From Bacteroidales bacterium (GTDB lineage: Bacteria > Bacteroidota > Bacteroidia > Bacteroidales > Lentimicrobiaceae), in the NCBI GenBank assembly GCA_016705005.1, contig JADIZB010000045.1, positions 1 to 12,223 of the forward strand: DNA of 12,223 nucleotides. Direction: 5' to 3'. The notes below the pieces were generated by a model that saw only the letters and a program-made list of their open reading frames with translations, made no database searches and was not told where the DNA came from. The number at the start of each line of letters is the position of its first letter. The stretch's first letter is position 1. The position numbers were made by a program, and so were the translations under genes. Of this stretch, positions 1 through 7,915 are shown piece by piece.

Positions 1-78
1 TATTTGATTATATCACATGTATATGCGATTGTATTTTTCGATAAATAGATCGTCTTTTGAAGTATAAATCCTTTAGCC

Positions 79-732
79 TTGCAAAAAGACATAAAGATAA
101 TGATCGTTGAGGACCAGGAGCCTGTTAGAGAAGGCCTCCGCATACTGATCAACGGATCAGATGGATATCAGTGCACCTCCGCCTGCCGAACAGCAGAAGA
201 AGCGCTTGAAATCCTTGATGCGCTAACCCCCGATGTTGTCCTTATGGATATTAATCTTCCCGGAATGAAAGGTACCGACTGTGTGGTCCATATTAAAAAC
301 CGGCACCCGGAAATCCAGGTTATGATGCTAACCGTTTTCGACAATAATGAAGAAATTTTTAAGTCGCTGAAGGCTGGAGCAACAGGATACCTGCTCAAGA
401 AAACCCCACCTGTAAAACTGCTGGAATCAATTAATGAAATCATGAATGGAGGGTCACCTATGAATGGAGAAATCGCCCGGAAAGTAGTAATGACTTTCGC
501 CAGGCCATCAGTTTCTGCATTACAAGATTCTTCACTTACAACCAGAGAATACGAAATACTTTCCTGTCTGTCCCAGGGATACCTGTACAAAGAAATAGCA
601 GAAAAACTCTTTATCAGTATTGATACAGTCAGAACACACATCCGAAGCATTTACCATAAACTCCAGGTGCAAACCCGTACAGAAGCACTTTTAAAGTTTG
701 TAACCGTGATACAGACTTCTCAGAATAATTAA
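79..732 (+). CDS. Two-component response regulator, NarL/FixJ (LuxR-HTH) type
   Basis: This 217-residue protein has a receiver domain at about residues 5-120 and a LuxR/GerE helix-turn-helix at about 150-212, the usual layout and length of the NarL/FixJ family. The acidic pair is E11-D12, the likely phospho-acceptor is D57 (in LMDINLPGMKG), the switch Thr is T85 and the conserved Lys is K107. The DNA-binding part reads LTTREYEILSCLSQGY, then KEIAEKLFISIDTVRTHI, a textbook LuxR recognition segment. The start is TTG: an in-frame TGA lies at 58-60, and the first ATG (position 100) would delete receiver strand beta-1 (KIMIVEDQ). It should be a cytoplasmic transcription factor phosphorylated by a histidine kinase, but no kinase is visible in the window. 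The propeller gene follows on the same strand after about 76 bases, so co-transcription or control is possible but unproven. The frame is intact. Confidence 0.95.
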   Translation: MQKDIKIMIVEDQEPVREGLRILINGSDGYQCTSACRTAEEALEILDALTPDVVLMDINLPGMKGTDCVVHIKNRHPEIQVMMLTVFDNNEEIFKSLKAGATGYLLKKTPPVKLLESINEIMNGGSPMNGEIARKVVMTFARPSVSALQDSSLTTREYEILSCLSQGYLYKEIAEKLFISIDTVRTHIRSIYHKLQVQTRTEALLKFVTVIQTSQNN

Positions 733-734
733 AT

Positions 735-752
735 ATCACATTATCATGTGAT
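735..752. promoter_or_regulatory. Perfect 7-bp inverted repeat between the regulator and propeller genes
   Basis: ATCACAT, four spacer bases, then ATGTGAT form a perfect inverted repeat just after the regulator stop codon and 57 bases before the propeller start. The related octamer TATCACAT also occurs at 11-18, upstream of the regulator gene. It could be an operator for a dimeric regulator such as the LuxR-type protein encoded next to it, or a weak AT-rich hairpin. There is no following T-run, so an intrinsic terminator is unlikely. The role is inferred only. Confidence 0.3.
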
Positions 753-808
753 TGATCTTACATTTCATATACACTTCTTTTGTGTATTACAAATTAAAGT
801 TATTACTT

Positions 809-2053
809 ATGAAAAAGACGACCATAATTTTACTTATTTGTTTGGCTATTCTGTTTGGGACAACAAAGCATTTAAGTGCACAACTGGACTGGACTAAATC
901 AGTGTCAAATCCACTAATGTCACCAGGCAATGATTGGTTGAGTGCTGGATTTCCCTTTATTAACCTCCTGGAAGAAGGCGATTCAATACATATGTGGTTT
1001 TCTGCAGCAACAGGAGCATCTGTTAGTACTGGCAGGATGGGATATGCCGGCTCATCAGATGGAATTGTATTTGACATCTTAAGTATACCTGTTTTGGAAC
1101 CCTCGCTGAGTTCAAACTTTGATTCAGAAGGCGTTTTTGGTGCCAGTGTATTATTTGACGGCTCACTTTATCGAATGTGGTATAATGGATATAATACACA
1201 ACCCTATTATGCAGGAAAGATGGAAGCAGGACTTGCAACCTCCACTGACGGGTTAAACTGGACGCGGTATTCTGAGAATGCGGTACTGCCTGTGGGTCCG
1301 GCAGGGAGTTGGGATAAAAACTGGGCATTTCAGAATACTGTTCTTTTTGAAGATGGAATTTATAAAATGTGGTATACTGGTTTTGATAATGATTATACCA
1401 GGATTGGGTATGCAACATCTTTAGATGGGAAACTTTGGGAAAAATCCATTTTCAATCCTGTAGTGGAGCCATTATACTTCAATTTGCCATGTGCACAAAA
1501 CCCAAGAGTTATTCACAATGGTGATATATACCAGATGTGGTTCAATTCCTCAAATTTTACCGGAACAGAGTATTATATTTATTATACCTGGTCGGTCGAT
1601 GGAATATCATGGGAAGCAGATCCAGTATTGGTATTGAGTACCGGGGATGCAGGATCCTTCGATGAGGATTGGGTGTGGCATCCTTTTATATCATATAAAG
1701 ATGGAGCATACCGTATGTGGTATACTGGTTTCAATGGAACAGAATATTCTGTTGGTTATGCTACCGACTTTACACATGTCGGACTACCCGAGAATAAACT
1801 TAGCATTGAAAACGAATTAGTAATATCACCAAATCCTGCTTCTAATAGAATTTCAATCACTTCAGAATACAATAAGAATTCCGACGGAATATTGACAATA
1901 GTTAATTCATTAGGTAGAAAGTTGATTGAAATAGAAGTTAATGAACTTCCATTGCAGATTGATCTATCAGGTTGGGATCCTGGATTATATCAAGCAAGAC
2001 TTAACTTCGGCGAGAAAGTTTTATGTGGAAAATTCATCAAAGTACCACTCTGA
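809..2053 (+). CDS. Secreted five-bladed beta-propeller protein with T9SS type A sorting domain (glycosidase-like fold)
   Basis: The ATG at 809 is preferred over a TTG 57 bases upstream because it is followed at once by a signal peptide: a KK start, a hydrophobic core (TIILLICLAILFG) and probable cleavage after HLSA near residue 23. The mature part has five repeats centred on Met-Trp pairs at about residues 62, 123, 187, 243 and 303, with the form GxYxMWYTGF. Each is followed by a partial S-x-DG-x-x-W element. Spacing of about 60 residues and five copies fit the five-bladed propeller of GH32/GH43/GH130-like proteins. Catalytic acids cannot be assigned, so enzymatic activity is uncertain. Residues about 336-414 form a Por/T9SS type A sorting domain (VISPNPASNR ... 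GLYQARL ... KFIK), so the product should cross the outer membrane and be released or anchored. The frame is intact, unlike the genes to its right. Confidence 0.88.
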   Translation: MKKTTIILLICLAILFGTTKHLSAQLDWTKSVSNPLMSPGNDWLSAGFPFINLLEEGDSIHMWFSAATGASVSTGRMGYAGSSDGIVFDILSIPVLEPSLSSNFDSEGVFGASVLFDGSLYRMWYNGYNTQPYYAGKMEAGLATSTDGLNWTRYSENAVLPVGPAGSWDKNWAFQNTVLFEDGIYKMWYTGFDNDYTRIGYATSLDGKLWEKSIFNPVVEPLYFNLPCAQNPRVIHNGDIYQMWFNSSNFTGTEYYIYYTWSVDGISWEADPVLVLSTGDAGSFDEDWVWHPFISYKDGAYRMWYTGFNGTEYSVGYATDFTHVGLPENKLSIENELVISPNPASNRISITSEYNKNSDGILTIVNSLGRKLIEIEVNELPLQIDLSGWDPGLYQARLNFGEKVLCGKFIKVPL

Positions 2054-2286
2054 AACATCATCAGAATTCATCATAAAGAGCAATAGTAGTTGCTGTGACT
2101 AGAAAAACAGATCGTTTTCCTAATGATTTTATGTCTTTTGCTCTCTCTTGAATAGGTGAATCAAAGAAAGCCACATCACAAGAAAAGTGAGCAACTGATT
2201 TTTCGGAATTCATCAATCGCGTCTAGCCTTTCCTTTGCGACTTTGCGGTAAAGAAACCTGCTTTTATTCAAGGATTCCGAACGCTT
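2054..2286. other. Intergenic gap between convergent genes
   Basis: This stretch separates the 3' ends of the propeller gene and the large minus-strand cargo gene. No ORF, tRNA or convincing intrinsic terminator is visible. It holds a tandem CTTTGCG repeat (listed separately) and a 10-base direct repeat GAATTCATCA at 2064-2073 and 2206-2215, which may be chance. Confidence 0.6.
2231..2255. repeat. CTTTGCG tandem motif, candidate dispersed intergenic repeat
   Basis: Two CTTTGCG heptamers stand back to back (2233-2239 and 2241-2247, separated by A) followed by GTAAAG. Very similar CTTTGCGxCTTTGCGG strings are familiar from intergenic DNA of several bacterial groups, including Bacteroidota; this is recalled rather than searched. 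Only one copy is seen here. Confidence 0.35.
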
Positions 2287-2940
2287 CTATCTGATTACCA
2301 ATATTTTTTGATTGTGGGTTATTCCATTATCAAGCAACAGCCTGAAAGTATAAAGCCCTGCAGGGAAATGTGAAACATCAATGGCCAATTCCGACAAACC
2401 GGCAACCTCCCTGCTTTCCAAACAAATGCCCTGGCTGTTCAGAATCCTGTATCCATTGATTGCCTCAGTGCTTTTTACTGTAACCAGGGTGGATGCCGGA
2501 TTTGGATAGATACTGATAGCAGATTTATCTGCTTCTGTTGTTTTGTCGAAATAACACTCCCAATCCACATTTGAAGGGATAGATTCACCAACCGGATATA
2601 CAGCGGTTACTTTATAGAAGTAGCAATTATTGATCAGCTTATTTAAATCCAAATACTCAAGCTGGTTAACATTGGCTATCAACTCCCAGTCAGTCAGGAT
2701 TCCACCCCAGTGCGGATCAGTATATTGCTGCCTGTATATATTGTAACTCAAATCATTTAGCAGAGCAGCCTTTGAACTAGGATGATATGATGGTGAAATG
2801 TCTTCCCCCTTTGAACTTTGATGCGATTGTGCCAACGCATTTCCTTGCAAAGCTGCATCCTGTTGCTGAACCATTGAACTACCAGATGATAGCATTTTAT
2901 GATCTCCATTTACCAATGCCTTTAACCTTACCTGGAACAC
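2287..2940 (-). CDS. C-terminal fragment of giant cargo gene: Fn3-like plus T9SS type A sorting domain
   Basis: This is the last segment of the large minus-strand gene, ending at the TAG complementary to 2287-2289. It begins within the end of a beta-sandwich domain (APNVFQVRLKALV), whose upstream half lies in another frame beyond about 2960. A low-complexity Ser/Gln linker follows, then an Fn3-like segment (WELIANVNQLEYLDL ... CYFYKVTAVYPVGES). The last 77 residues or so are a typical Por/T9SS type A sorting domain: ISIYPNPAST, IDVSHFPAGLYTFRL, final KILVIR. No translation start belongs here; the apparent start is an artefact of the frame break. The domain directs export through the type IX system and is normally removed or replaced by an anchor on the cell surface. 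Confidence 0.85.
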   Translation of the reverse strand: MFQVRLKALVNGDHKMLSSGSSMVQQQDAALQGNALAQSHQSSKGEDISPSYHPSSKAALLNDLSYNIYRQQYTDPHWGGILTDWELIANVNQLEYLDLNKLINNCYFYKVTAVYPVGESIPSNVDWECYFDKTTEADKSAISIYPNPASTLVTVKSTEAINGYRILNSQGICLESREVAGLSELAIDVSHFPAGLYTFRLLLDNGITHNQKILVIR

Positions 2941-3448
2941 ATTGGGAGCATAACCAAATCACCAAATGCGACCATGCTGCACCATCAAAATACCATCCAT
3001 AATTTCCTGCTGCATTAGGGCCATTTTCATCAGAGCCCAGGTAATGCGTATTGCCTGCTGTCATATTCCAATGAACCATCGCATAAATGGTCCCGTAAAA
3101 GGGTATATCGGGTAAATCAACCGACTGCCAATCATCCTGAACAGGGATGAAACTGGCTGATGTACCCAGCCATTGATGAGTATTGTCAAAAACATCAATT
3201 GTCAGTTCCTGCGTTGAGCCTGATGGATTGGTTTGGAAATAAAGCTTAGCCTGTTTTAACACACCCTGATCTGTTACCGGGAACTCATTCCCCAGCCAGG
3301 AATCATATCCCGGATTAATTGACCAGCCATTCTCTGCAGAATTATCATCAAGAATGTACTCAAGCAAGACTCCTGAACCCATGGGTGGTTGCCAGGTTAA
3401 CAGGATATCATTCTGGGGATTACCCACGCTCATAGTAACCAGGTTCAA
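2897..3448 (-). CDS. Internal fragment of giant cargo gene: Fn3-like and beta-sandwich domain (copy 2)
   Basis: The reading frame continues upstream of its first Met as far as about 3576, where it contains the motif FKFRFKAHG ... WYIDNIHLY, the end of the preceding MAM-like domain. Then come an Fn3-like segment (PPLNLVTMSV ... DILLTWQPP) and a beta-sandwich starting at LEYILDDNSAENGW and running to WYFDGAAWSHLV. At that point (near 2960) the frame changes; the last 20 residues or so of this ORF are read out of frame and are not native. The beta-sandwich resembles the one encoded near 6420-6900 in the same gene (ELLYDDGIAENFTAW ... LMIRAV), so the protein carries a duplicated module. Confidence 0.75.
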   Translation of the reverse strand: MNLVTMSVGNPQNDILLTWQPPMGSGVLLEYILDDNSAENGWSINPGYDSWLGNEFPVTDQGVLKQAKLYFQTNPSGSTQELTIDVFDNTHQWLGTSASFIPVQDDWQSVDLPDIPFYGTIYAMVHWNMTAGNTHYLGSDENGPNAAGNYGWYFDGAAWSHLVIWLCSQCVPGKVKGIGKWRS

Positions 3449-3622
3449 GGGTGGATTGATCAGGAATTCGCAATATAGATGTATGTTATCTATATACCAG
3501 TATTGGATTTCTCTGGAGTTTACACCATGAGCCTTGAACCTGAACTTAAAACAACTGTTATTTACCAGGTTTGTATATCAGATGTTTGGGTTGTCCAATC
3601 CAGGTTCCCTGAATTGGTAAAT

Positions 3623-5248
3623 TCACCTAGCAGAATCCATGTACCAATTTTCATATCTCAACGGATAGTTTTCATTTCCCGATGCAGCGAAATCGTCCAG
3701 TTTGAGGTCAAAATCCAGCCAGAGATTATAATTCAAAGTTGTATCAAGGTAAGAGGCATTAATCCACCAGCTTTCAAGTGAACTGCTGTAATTTGAAAGC
3801 AAGGGATCCCCTTTGAATTTGGCGGTGGGAGCAGGATTCCCGGATTCTCCATCAAGAACCCAGTTCTCTCCCGGGGTCCAGATATTTAGATCGAATGTAC
3901 CGGATGTCCAGTTTTCAGCGAAAGGTAAGATATGGCCAAATGATATTTCAATGCATTCGGGCCCTTCATGCGATGATTCACCTTCCATCCCCGGAAATCC
4001 ATAGTTTGTCAGGTCATATACCGCAGCAACCTCATAACAATAGGTGGTTGGTTCAAGATTGGTATCCCAGTATTCCAGTTCATTCATCGATACTTCAGCA
4101 ATTATTTCCCCGTTTCTGAAAATCCTGTATTTCCCTAATCCACAACAAGGTTGAGTCTCACCATCCAGTTCATAAATGAAGAATAAATTAGGGCCTTGCT
4201 GAATAGAACCTGATAAAACCTGTTTGCCGGGAATAAAATCATAAGAACATTCCAACCCGGCAGCTAAACTCCCCGGAATAAATCCGGGTAATGTACTGGC
4301 ATCCTGCACAAAGCCGGTAAATGCCATGGCTGCAATATCAAACATATAAATATCAGCTCCGTTGCCTCCCTGATCAAAATACCACATATAGGGGCCAGCC
4401 GGACTCATCATGTCATAGGCTGAACCATAGCAGGAAGCCAATGAAAATGAAGTAACCTGCTGTATAATGGTTCCATCTTTTTTCAGGAGGAATTCATCCG
4501 ACCAGCTACCTGCCCAGAATCCCCCGTTCCCGCTATCGAGGGTTGGATCATAACTGATATGTCTAAGCTCTGTAAGATTAGTGTTAATAATCCCTATCAG
4601 CGATTGATTCACAAGGTCAAGCTTGAGAATTTCTCCCGTATTTCTGGTAGCATAAAAAGGGACATCCTCGCCTTTAGCAAAATCACGGATTTCCGAAACC
4701 CCTGGTATGGTGAAATCTTCAATCCAGTTTCCACTCAGGTCGTATTTATGTAAATTCACATCATTCCAATCAGCGGTGAAAAAATAGTTCCCATCGGTAA
4801 CTATGGCTGATTCAACAGATGAAACGGCATTAAAGAGCAGTAACACATCCCAGGCCGCACCGGGTTGGTCACCAGAATTTCTTTGAGTGATCTCAGGACT
4901 TGCATCTATTTCAGCATTCAGTAATCCGGTTCGGGGAATGGACCCGGCAACTGCAAAATCTCCGGCCAAAGGGGAAGCCCAGGTGAGGATTACCGCATTC
5001 ATATTGGGCATTACTTCCAGGTTCCTGGGAGGATAAAGAAAATGGCTTGTCATAATAGCCGTATCCTGTTCGCTGTAACCGGAACAATACTTTCCCACAA
5101 CTCCAACCACATATGTCTGGCCATAATTGATGGTTGTCGGGTTGAAAGTCCAGCTGGTCAGTTGGGTTTCACCAACAAAGGTTCCATCCAGGAAAACAGC
5201 ATAACCCTGGTAAGGGATATTTCCTGATGACACTCTCACATCATCCAC
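3623..5248 (-). CDS. Internal fragment of giant cargo gene: propeller-like, Fn3-like and MAM-like region
   Basis: The segment opens in the end of the cleaved-adhesin domain (WCVDDVRVSSG; the frame is already open from about 5370). It continues with an Fn3-like part (YPPRNLEVMPNMNAVILTW). A long stretch with repeated aromatic/Asp strands follows (GNYFFTADWNDVNLHKYDL, FYATRNTGEILKLDL, GGFWAGSWSDEFLLKK), which looks like a propeller of WD/NHL-like blades; the exact fold is inferred. Next is an Fn3-like module with CCGLGKYRIFRNGEI and TTYCYEVAAVYDL. Last is the start of a MAM/LamG-like jelly-roll (LPFAENWTSGTFDLNIW ... LDFDLKLDDF). The native frame leaves this ORF near 3650, so its last few residues (about NWYMDSAR) are out of frame; the domain resumes as KIGTWILLGEFTNSG. 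Confidence 0.78.
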   Translation of the reverse strand: MDDVRVSSGNIPYQGYAVFLDGTFVGETQLTSWTFNPTTINYGQTYVVGVVGKYCSGYSEQDTAIMTSHFLYPPRNLEVMPNMNAVILTWASPLAGDFAVAGSIPRTGLLNAEIDASPEITQRNSGDQPGAAWDVLLLFNAVSSVESAIVTDGNYFFTADWNDVNLHKYDLSGNWIEDFTIPGVSEIRDFAKGEDVPFYATRNTGEILKLDLVNQSLIGIINTNLTELRHISYDPTLDSGNGGFWAGSWSDEFLLKKDGTIIQQVTSFSLASCYGSAYDMMSPAGPYMWYFDQGGNGADIYMFDIAAMAFTGFVQDASTLPGFIPGSLAAGLECSYDFIPGKQVLSGSIQQGPNLFFIYELDGETQPCCGLGKYRIFRNGEIIAEVSMNELEYWDTNLEPTTYCYEVAAVYDLTNYGFPGMEGESSHEGPECIEISFGHILPFAENWTSGTFDLNIWTPGENWVLDGESGNPAPTAKFKGDPLLSNYSSSLESWWINASYLDTTLNYNLWLDFDLKLDDFAASGNENYPLRYENWYMDSAR

Positions 5249-6942
5249 ACACCAGCCGGTGGACCACTGGTTATTATCATTCCCGTGAAAAGCAATCCAG
5301 ACTGAATCCTGCCCATTGATCCCCGAATATTGCGAAAGTTCAATGATCTCATGCTTCCATACATTGGAGGGAAAGGGGTATAAATGACCGACCAGGTTTG
5401 ACCCGCATCAAAGCTTATCTCGACGGTAGAAGTATATCCATAATCACCCAGATGATAGCTTTCAAATTCAAGCTGGTAATTTTCGGCATCTGTAAGGTTT
5501 ATAACAGGGGTGATCAGAAGGTCGCAGCATCCATTATTATTATTCCCGGCATCACCGTCATTGGTCATGGCATAATAGGTATGGTCAGGAACCTGGAAAT
5601 ATCCAAAAGCACCATCATTTGTAACAAACCATCCTGCCGAACCCTGGAAGGTGGATTGCCAGCCCGGAGGAGGGAAAACAGTCCCTTCGAAATTTTCATC
5701 AAGCAGCACTGACAATGGAGGATCCCACTGAGCTACAAGGGTCATATCATCGGCGGTGAGATTTCTTGGGGCATATTTCCTGTCCTCAAGCACCACTTCG
5801 ATGGTGGAGCTGTTGCTAATCTGCTGGTTCGTTACCCAGGTTGAGTACCCCGGATATGAAACCTGTAAGGTATACTGCCCTTCAATCAGGTTGTGGAATA
5901 CAGCATTCCCTGTGGCATCAGTCGCTCCATGGTAAACTGAAAAGGGGTAATCAGCACCAGTGAGGATAACTTCTGCGCCCTCAACGGAAGCCATCTCGCA
6001 AAGAAGCTTCACATCGATGTTCACTTCTGCGAATAATTTGTGCGGGACAGGTTCACTAAATGACAATTCAGAACTATTTCCTGAAGGATATACAGACTGA
6101 ATAGCATAGGCATACCAACCTTCCGGCAGGTTGATCCAGGAACCCGGACCATCAACATATTGATTGACAGACACATTAGAACTTATTAATGTCAGTGTTC
6201 CTGTCTGTGGTCCTGCCAGTGGATCAAAATTGGCCACTCTGAATATTTTATAAAATGCCACCGATTCATTGCTACCCAATGTTCCCGGTTGCATCAAGGG
6301 TGCACCAGCCTCATATCCCGGGATAGCATTGGGAGGATTTTGAGAGATCATTCCCTTTACACGCTGAGGAATAATAAACCTGGCAGGTGATTTTCCAATT
6401 GGCGTATCGCCCTGAGGAGAAGTGATAACAGCCCGGATCATCAGGTCCTGGTAAGGAGAAACGACCCAGCCTTCCCCGGCTGTTACCTGCCGCGAATAAC
6501 TTTTAAATGCCCTGGGCAGGGTTTGATCCACACCTAAGGGAACACAGTCCGGTGCATCAGAACCCTGGATCATGCCCAGGTAGAAATCGCCAGAAGGAAT
6601 CACAGCCTCGAGCCCTTCAAAATGAATCCAGCCCGTATCAGTTGCTACTACCCAAATGGAATCCAGCAAGGTTCCCGGTAGATTACCTGCTCCATCAGAA
6701 GCATACACTGCCATGGTAAACCCTTGTCCGATAAAGGAAGAACCCGGGGAAACTCCCGTCCCCGCAATAAATACTGCCGCCTGTAACCGTAGCAGGATAG
6801 GATGGTGCTGTGAACCTGACTGCATTGATATTACCTGAAAGCTGCCATGCCGTGAAATTTTCGGCAATACCATCATCATACAATAATTCATTTTCTCCAA
6901 AGGGCTGGCACCAGGTAACAGTACAATATGTATCATCATCAC
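5236..6942 (-). CDS. Internal fragment of giant cargo gene: beta-sandwich copy 1, regulatory-like repeat and cleaved-adhesin domain
   Basis: Native coding in this frame begins near 6750, at about GVSPGSSFIGQGFTMAVY; the N-terminal 60 residues or so are an out-of-frame reading. It completes the first beta-sandwich (GWIHFEGLEAVIPSGDFYLG ... YQDLMIRAVI). Then come an Fn3-like segment (WYAYAIQSVYPSGNSSE) and a carboxypeptidase-regulatory-like module (AEVILTGADYPFSVYHGATD ... YTLQVSYPGYSTW). After APRNLTADDMTLVAQWDPP the cleaved-adhesin/choice-of-anchor J domain starts with LLDENFEGTVFPPPGW and includes VEISFDAGQTWSVIYT. Near 5375 the frame slips in a run of C/T bases; the true continuation PSNVWKHEIIELSQYSG is in the next frame, so the last 50 residues or so of this ORF are spurious. 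Confidence 0.8.
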   Translation of the reverse strand: MMMIHIVLLPGASPLEKMNYCMMMVLPKISRHGSFQVISMQSGSQHHPILLRLQAAVFIAGTGVSPGSSFIGQGFTMAVYASDGAGNLPGTLLDSIWVVATDTGWIHFEGLEAVIPSGDFYLGMIQGSDAPDCVPLGVDQTLPRAFKSYSRQVTAGEGWVVSPYQDLMIRAVITSPQGDTPIGKSPARFIIPQRVKGMISQNPPNAIPGYEAGAPLMQPGTLGSNESVAFYKIFRVANFDPLAGPQTGTLTLISSNVSVNQYVDGPGSWINLPEGWYAYAIQSVYPSGNSSELSFSEPVPHKLFAEVNIDVKLLCEMASVEGAEVILTGADYPFSVYHGATDATGNAVFHNLIEGQYTLQVSYPGYSTWVTNQQISNSSTIEVVLEDRKYAPRNLTADDMTLVAQWDPPLSVLLDENFEGTVFPPPGWQSTFQGSAGWFVTNDGAFGYFQVPDHTYYAMTNDGDAGNNNNGCCDLLITPVINLTDAENYQLEFESYHLGDYGYTSTVEISFDAGQTWSVIYTPFPPMYGSMRSLNFRNIRGSMGRIQSGLLFTGMIITSGPPAGVWMM

Positions 6943-6985
6943 TCACAACTGCACTGGCACAGGGAGGGGCAGCAGGAAATGGCAT
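6695..6985 (-). CDS. Internal fragment of giant cargo gene: Fn3-like linker and start of beta-sandwich copy 1
   Basis: This short frame links the regulatory-like domain on its upstream side to the beta-sandwich downstream. It reads PFPAAPPCASAVVSDDDTYC, then a strand VTWCQPFGENELLYDDGIAE. The sandwich then begins (NFTAWQLSGNINAVRFT ... TVTGGSIYCGDGSFPG). Near 6750 it should pass into the neighbouring frame (SSFIGQGFTMAVYASDGAG); the terminal FFLYRTRVYHGSVCF is out of frame. Upstream, near 6980, the native reading was probably ...YTINAGMPFPAAPP, with an extra AT (or one missing base) in GGGATATGCC. The predicted Met start is therefore an internal residue, not a start codon. Confidence 0.65.
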   Translation of the reverse strand: MPFPAAPPCASAVVSDDDTYCTVTWCQPFGENELLYDDGIAENFTAWQLSGNINAVRFTAPSYPATVTGGSIYCGDGSFPGFFLYRTRVYHGSVCF

Positions 6986-7024
6986 ATCCCTGCATTAATT
7001 GTATAAACACCACAATCAGGTACA

Positions 7025-7849
7025 CTAACTCCCACGAAAGTGAGGGTTGAATATCCCCACCTTAGTGATTGTCAGTGAATATATTGAACCCTTATTGACA
7101 TACAGACTGTAATGCCCCGAACCATCTGTTACCGATGTGCCCAAATAGGTTCCTGTTGATACTGTTGCCCCAACAATGGGAAGCCCGGTTGACATATCCG
7201 TCACAATGCCTTCAATAGTGGCAGCACAACCCACGATCATTTTTGCCGGGATTTGAATTTGCTGCTGATTAGGGTCATTTGTGCCCAGGTTCAAAGAATT
7301 AAAGTAGATCCCTTCATTTGAATAGATAGGGCCTGTGGCAGCAAATTCAGCGATCACAACTACATTACCTCCCGGTGCAATATAGCCGGAAGCTGGAACA
7401 ACGCTGACGATAAATGTTGGAGCCTTGATGATAACCTGGTAGTCCTCAACTTCTCCATAGGTCTGAGTGCCGCAGGGATCAGCAGCTGCAGAATACGACA
7501 TCCTGACACGCATCACGGTCGGGCCGGTAAAAACAGTTGCCGGTGGAGTTATGAAGCCGCTGAACGATGACCCTCCACCAAGGGTTGTAAGGGTAGTTAA
7601 TTCACTGCCATCAAATACTTCATCATGGTTATAATCGATCCACACATATACCACATCTGACGAATAGGCATTTCCGCCATTGGTCATCGTGATGGGATGA
7701 GCGGTTCCTTGCTGAAGATCAGTACCAAACCCGGTAAAATCGGCATAATGTTCACATCCGCTTGATTTATCCAGGGAGTTAAGCTGCACCCTGCCAATAT
7801 ACTCATCTAAAGCGGTGGCAGTGGCTGCACAATAATCTGCGGGTGCAAA
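7025..7849 (-). CDS. N-terminal region fragment of giant cargo gene: GEVED and carboxypeptidase-regulatory-like domains
   Basis: This frame is open from just after a TGA at 7850-7852 and reads FAPADYCAATATALDEYIGR before the first possible GTG start at 7789. The opening is the usual beginning of a GEVED module. The module continues with VYVWIDYNHDEVFDGSE, MRVRMSYSAAADPCGTQ and the hallmark YGEVEDYQV. An Ig-like stretch rich in beta strands follows (FIVSVVPASGYIAPGG ... QIQIPAKM). A carboxypeptidase-regulatory-like repeat comes next (ATIEGIVTDMSTGLPIVGA ... SVTDGSGHYSLYV). The frame breaks at a GGGG run (7055-7058 on the plus strand): one G fewer would give KVGYSTLTFVGVSVPDCG in a single frame. 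The residues after TKVG in this ORF are out of frame. The native protein has its signal peptide about 70 codons upstream in the same frame. Confidence 0.8.
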   Translation of the reverse strand, partial: FAPADYCAATATALDEYIGRVQLNSLDKSSGCEHYADFTGFGTDLQQGTAHPITMTNGGNAYSSDVVYVWIDYNHDEVFDGSELTTLTTLGGGSSFSGFITPPATVFTGPTVMRVRMSYSAAADPCGTQTYGEVEDYQVIIKAPTFIVSVVPASGYIAPGGNVVVIAEFAATGPIYSNEGIYFNSLNLGTNDPNQQQIQIPAKMIVGCAATIEGIVTDMSTGLPIVGATVSTGTYLGTSVTDGSGHYSLYVNKGSIYSLTITKVGIFNPHFRGS

Positions 7850-7915
7850 TCACCGGATGGTCTGTATAATCAGGAAATCAAAACAAATCCCCGCTCCACA
7901 TTACTTAAGGTAAAA

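Noticed and set aside
752..808. Upstream TTG start giving a 433-residue version of the propeller protein
   Set aside because: The ATG at 809 gives a standard signal peptide at the N-terminus; the 19 extra residues would place it internally and overlap the inverted repeat.
2950..2970. Programmed ribosomal frameshifting as the cause of the break
   Set aside because: There are many breaks of both signs across three unrelated genes and no recurring slippery site, so recoding is not a sensible general explanation.
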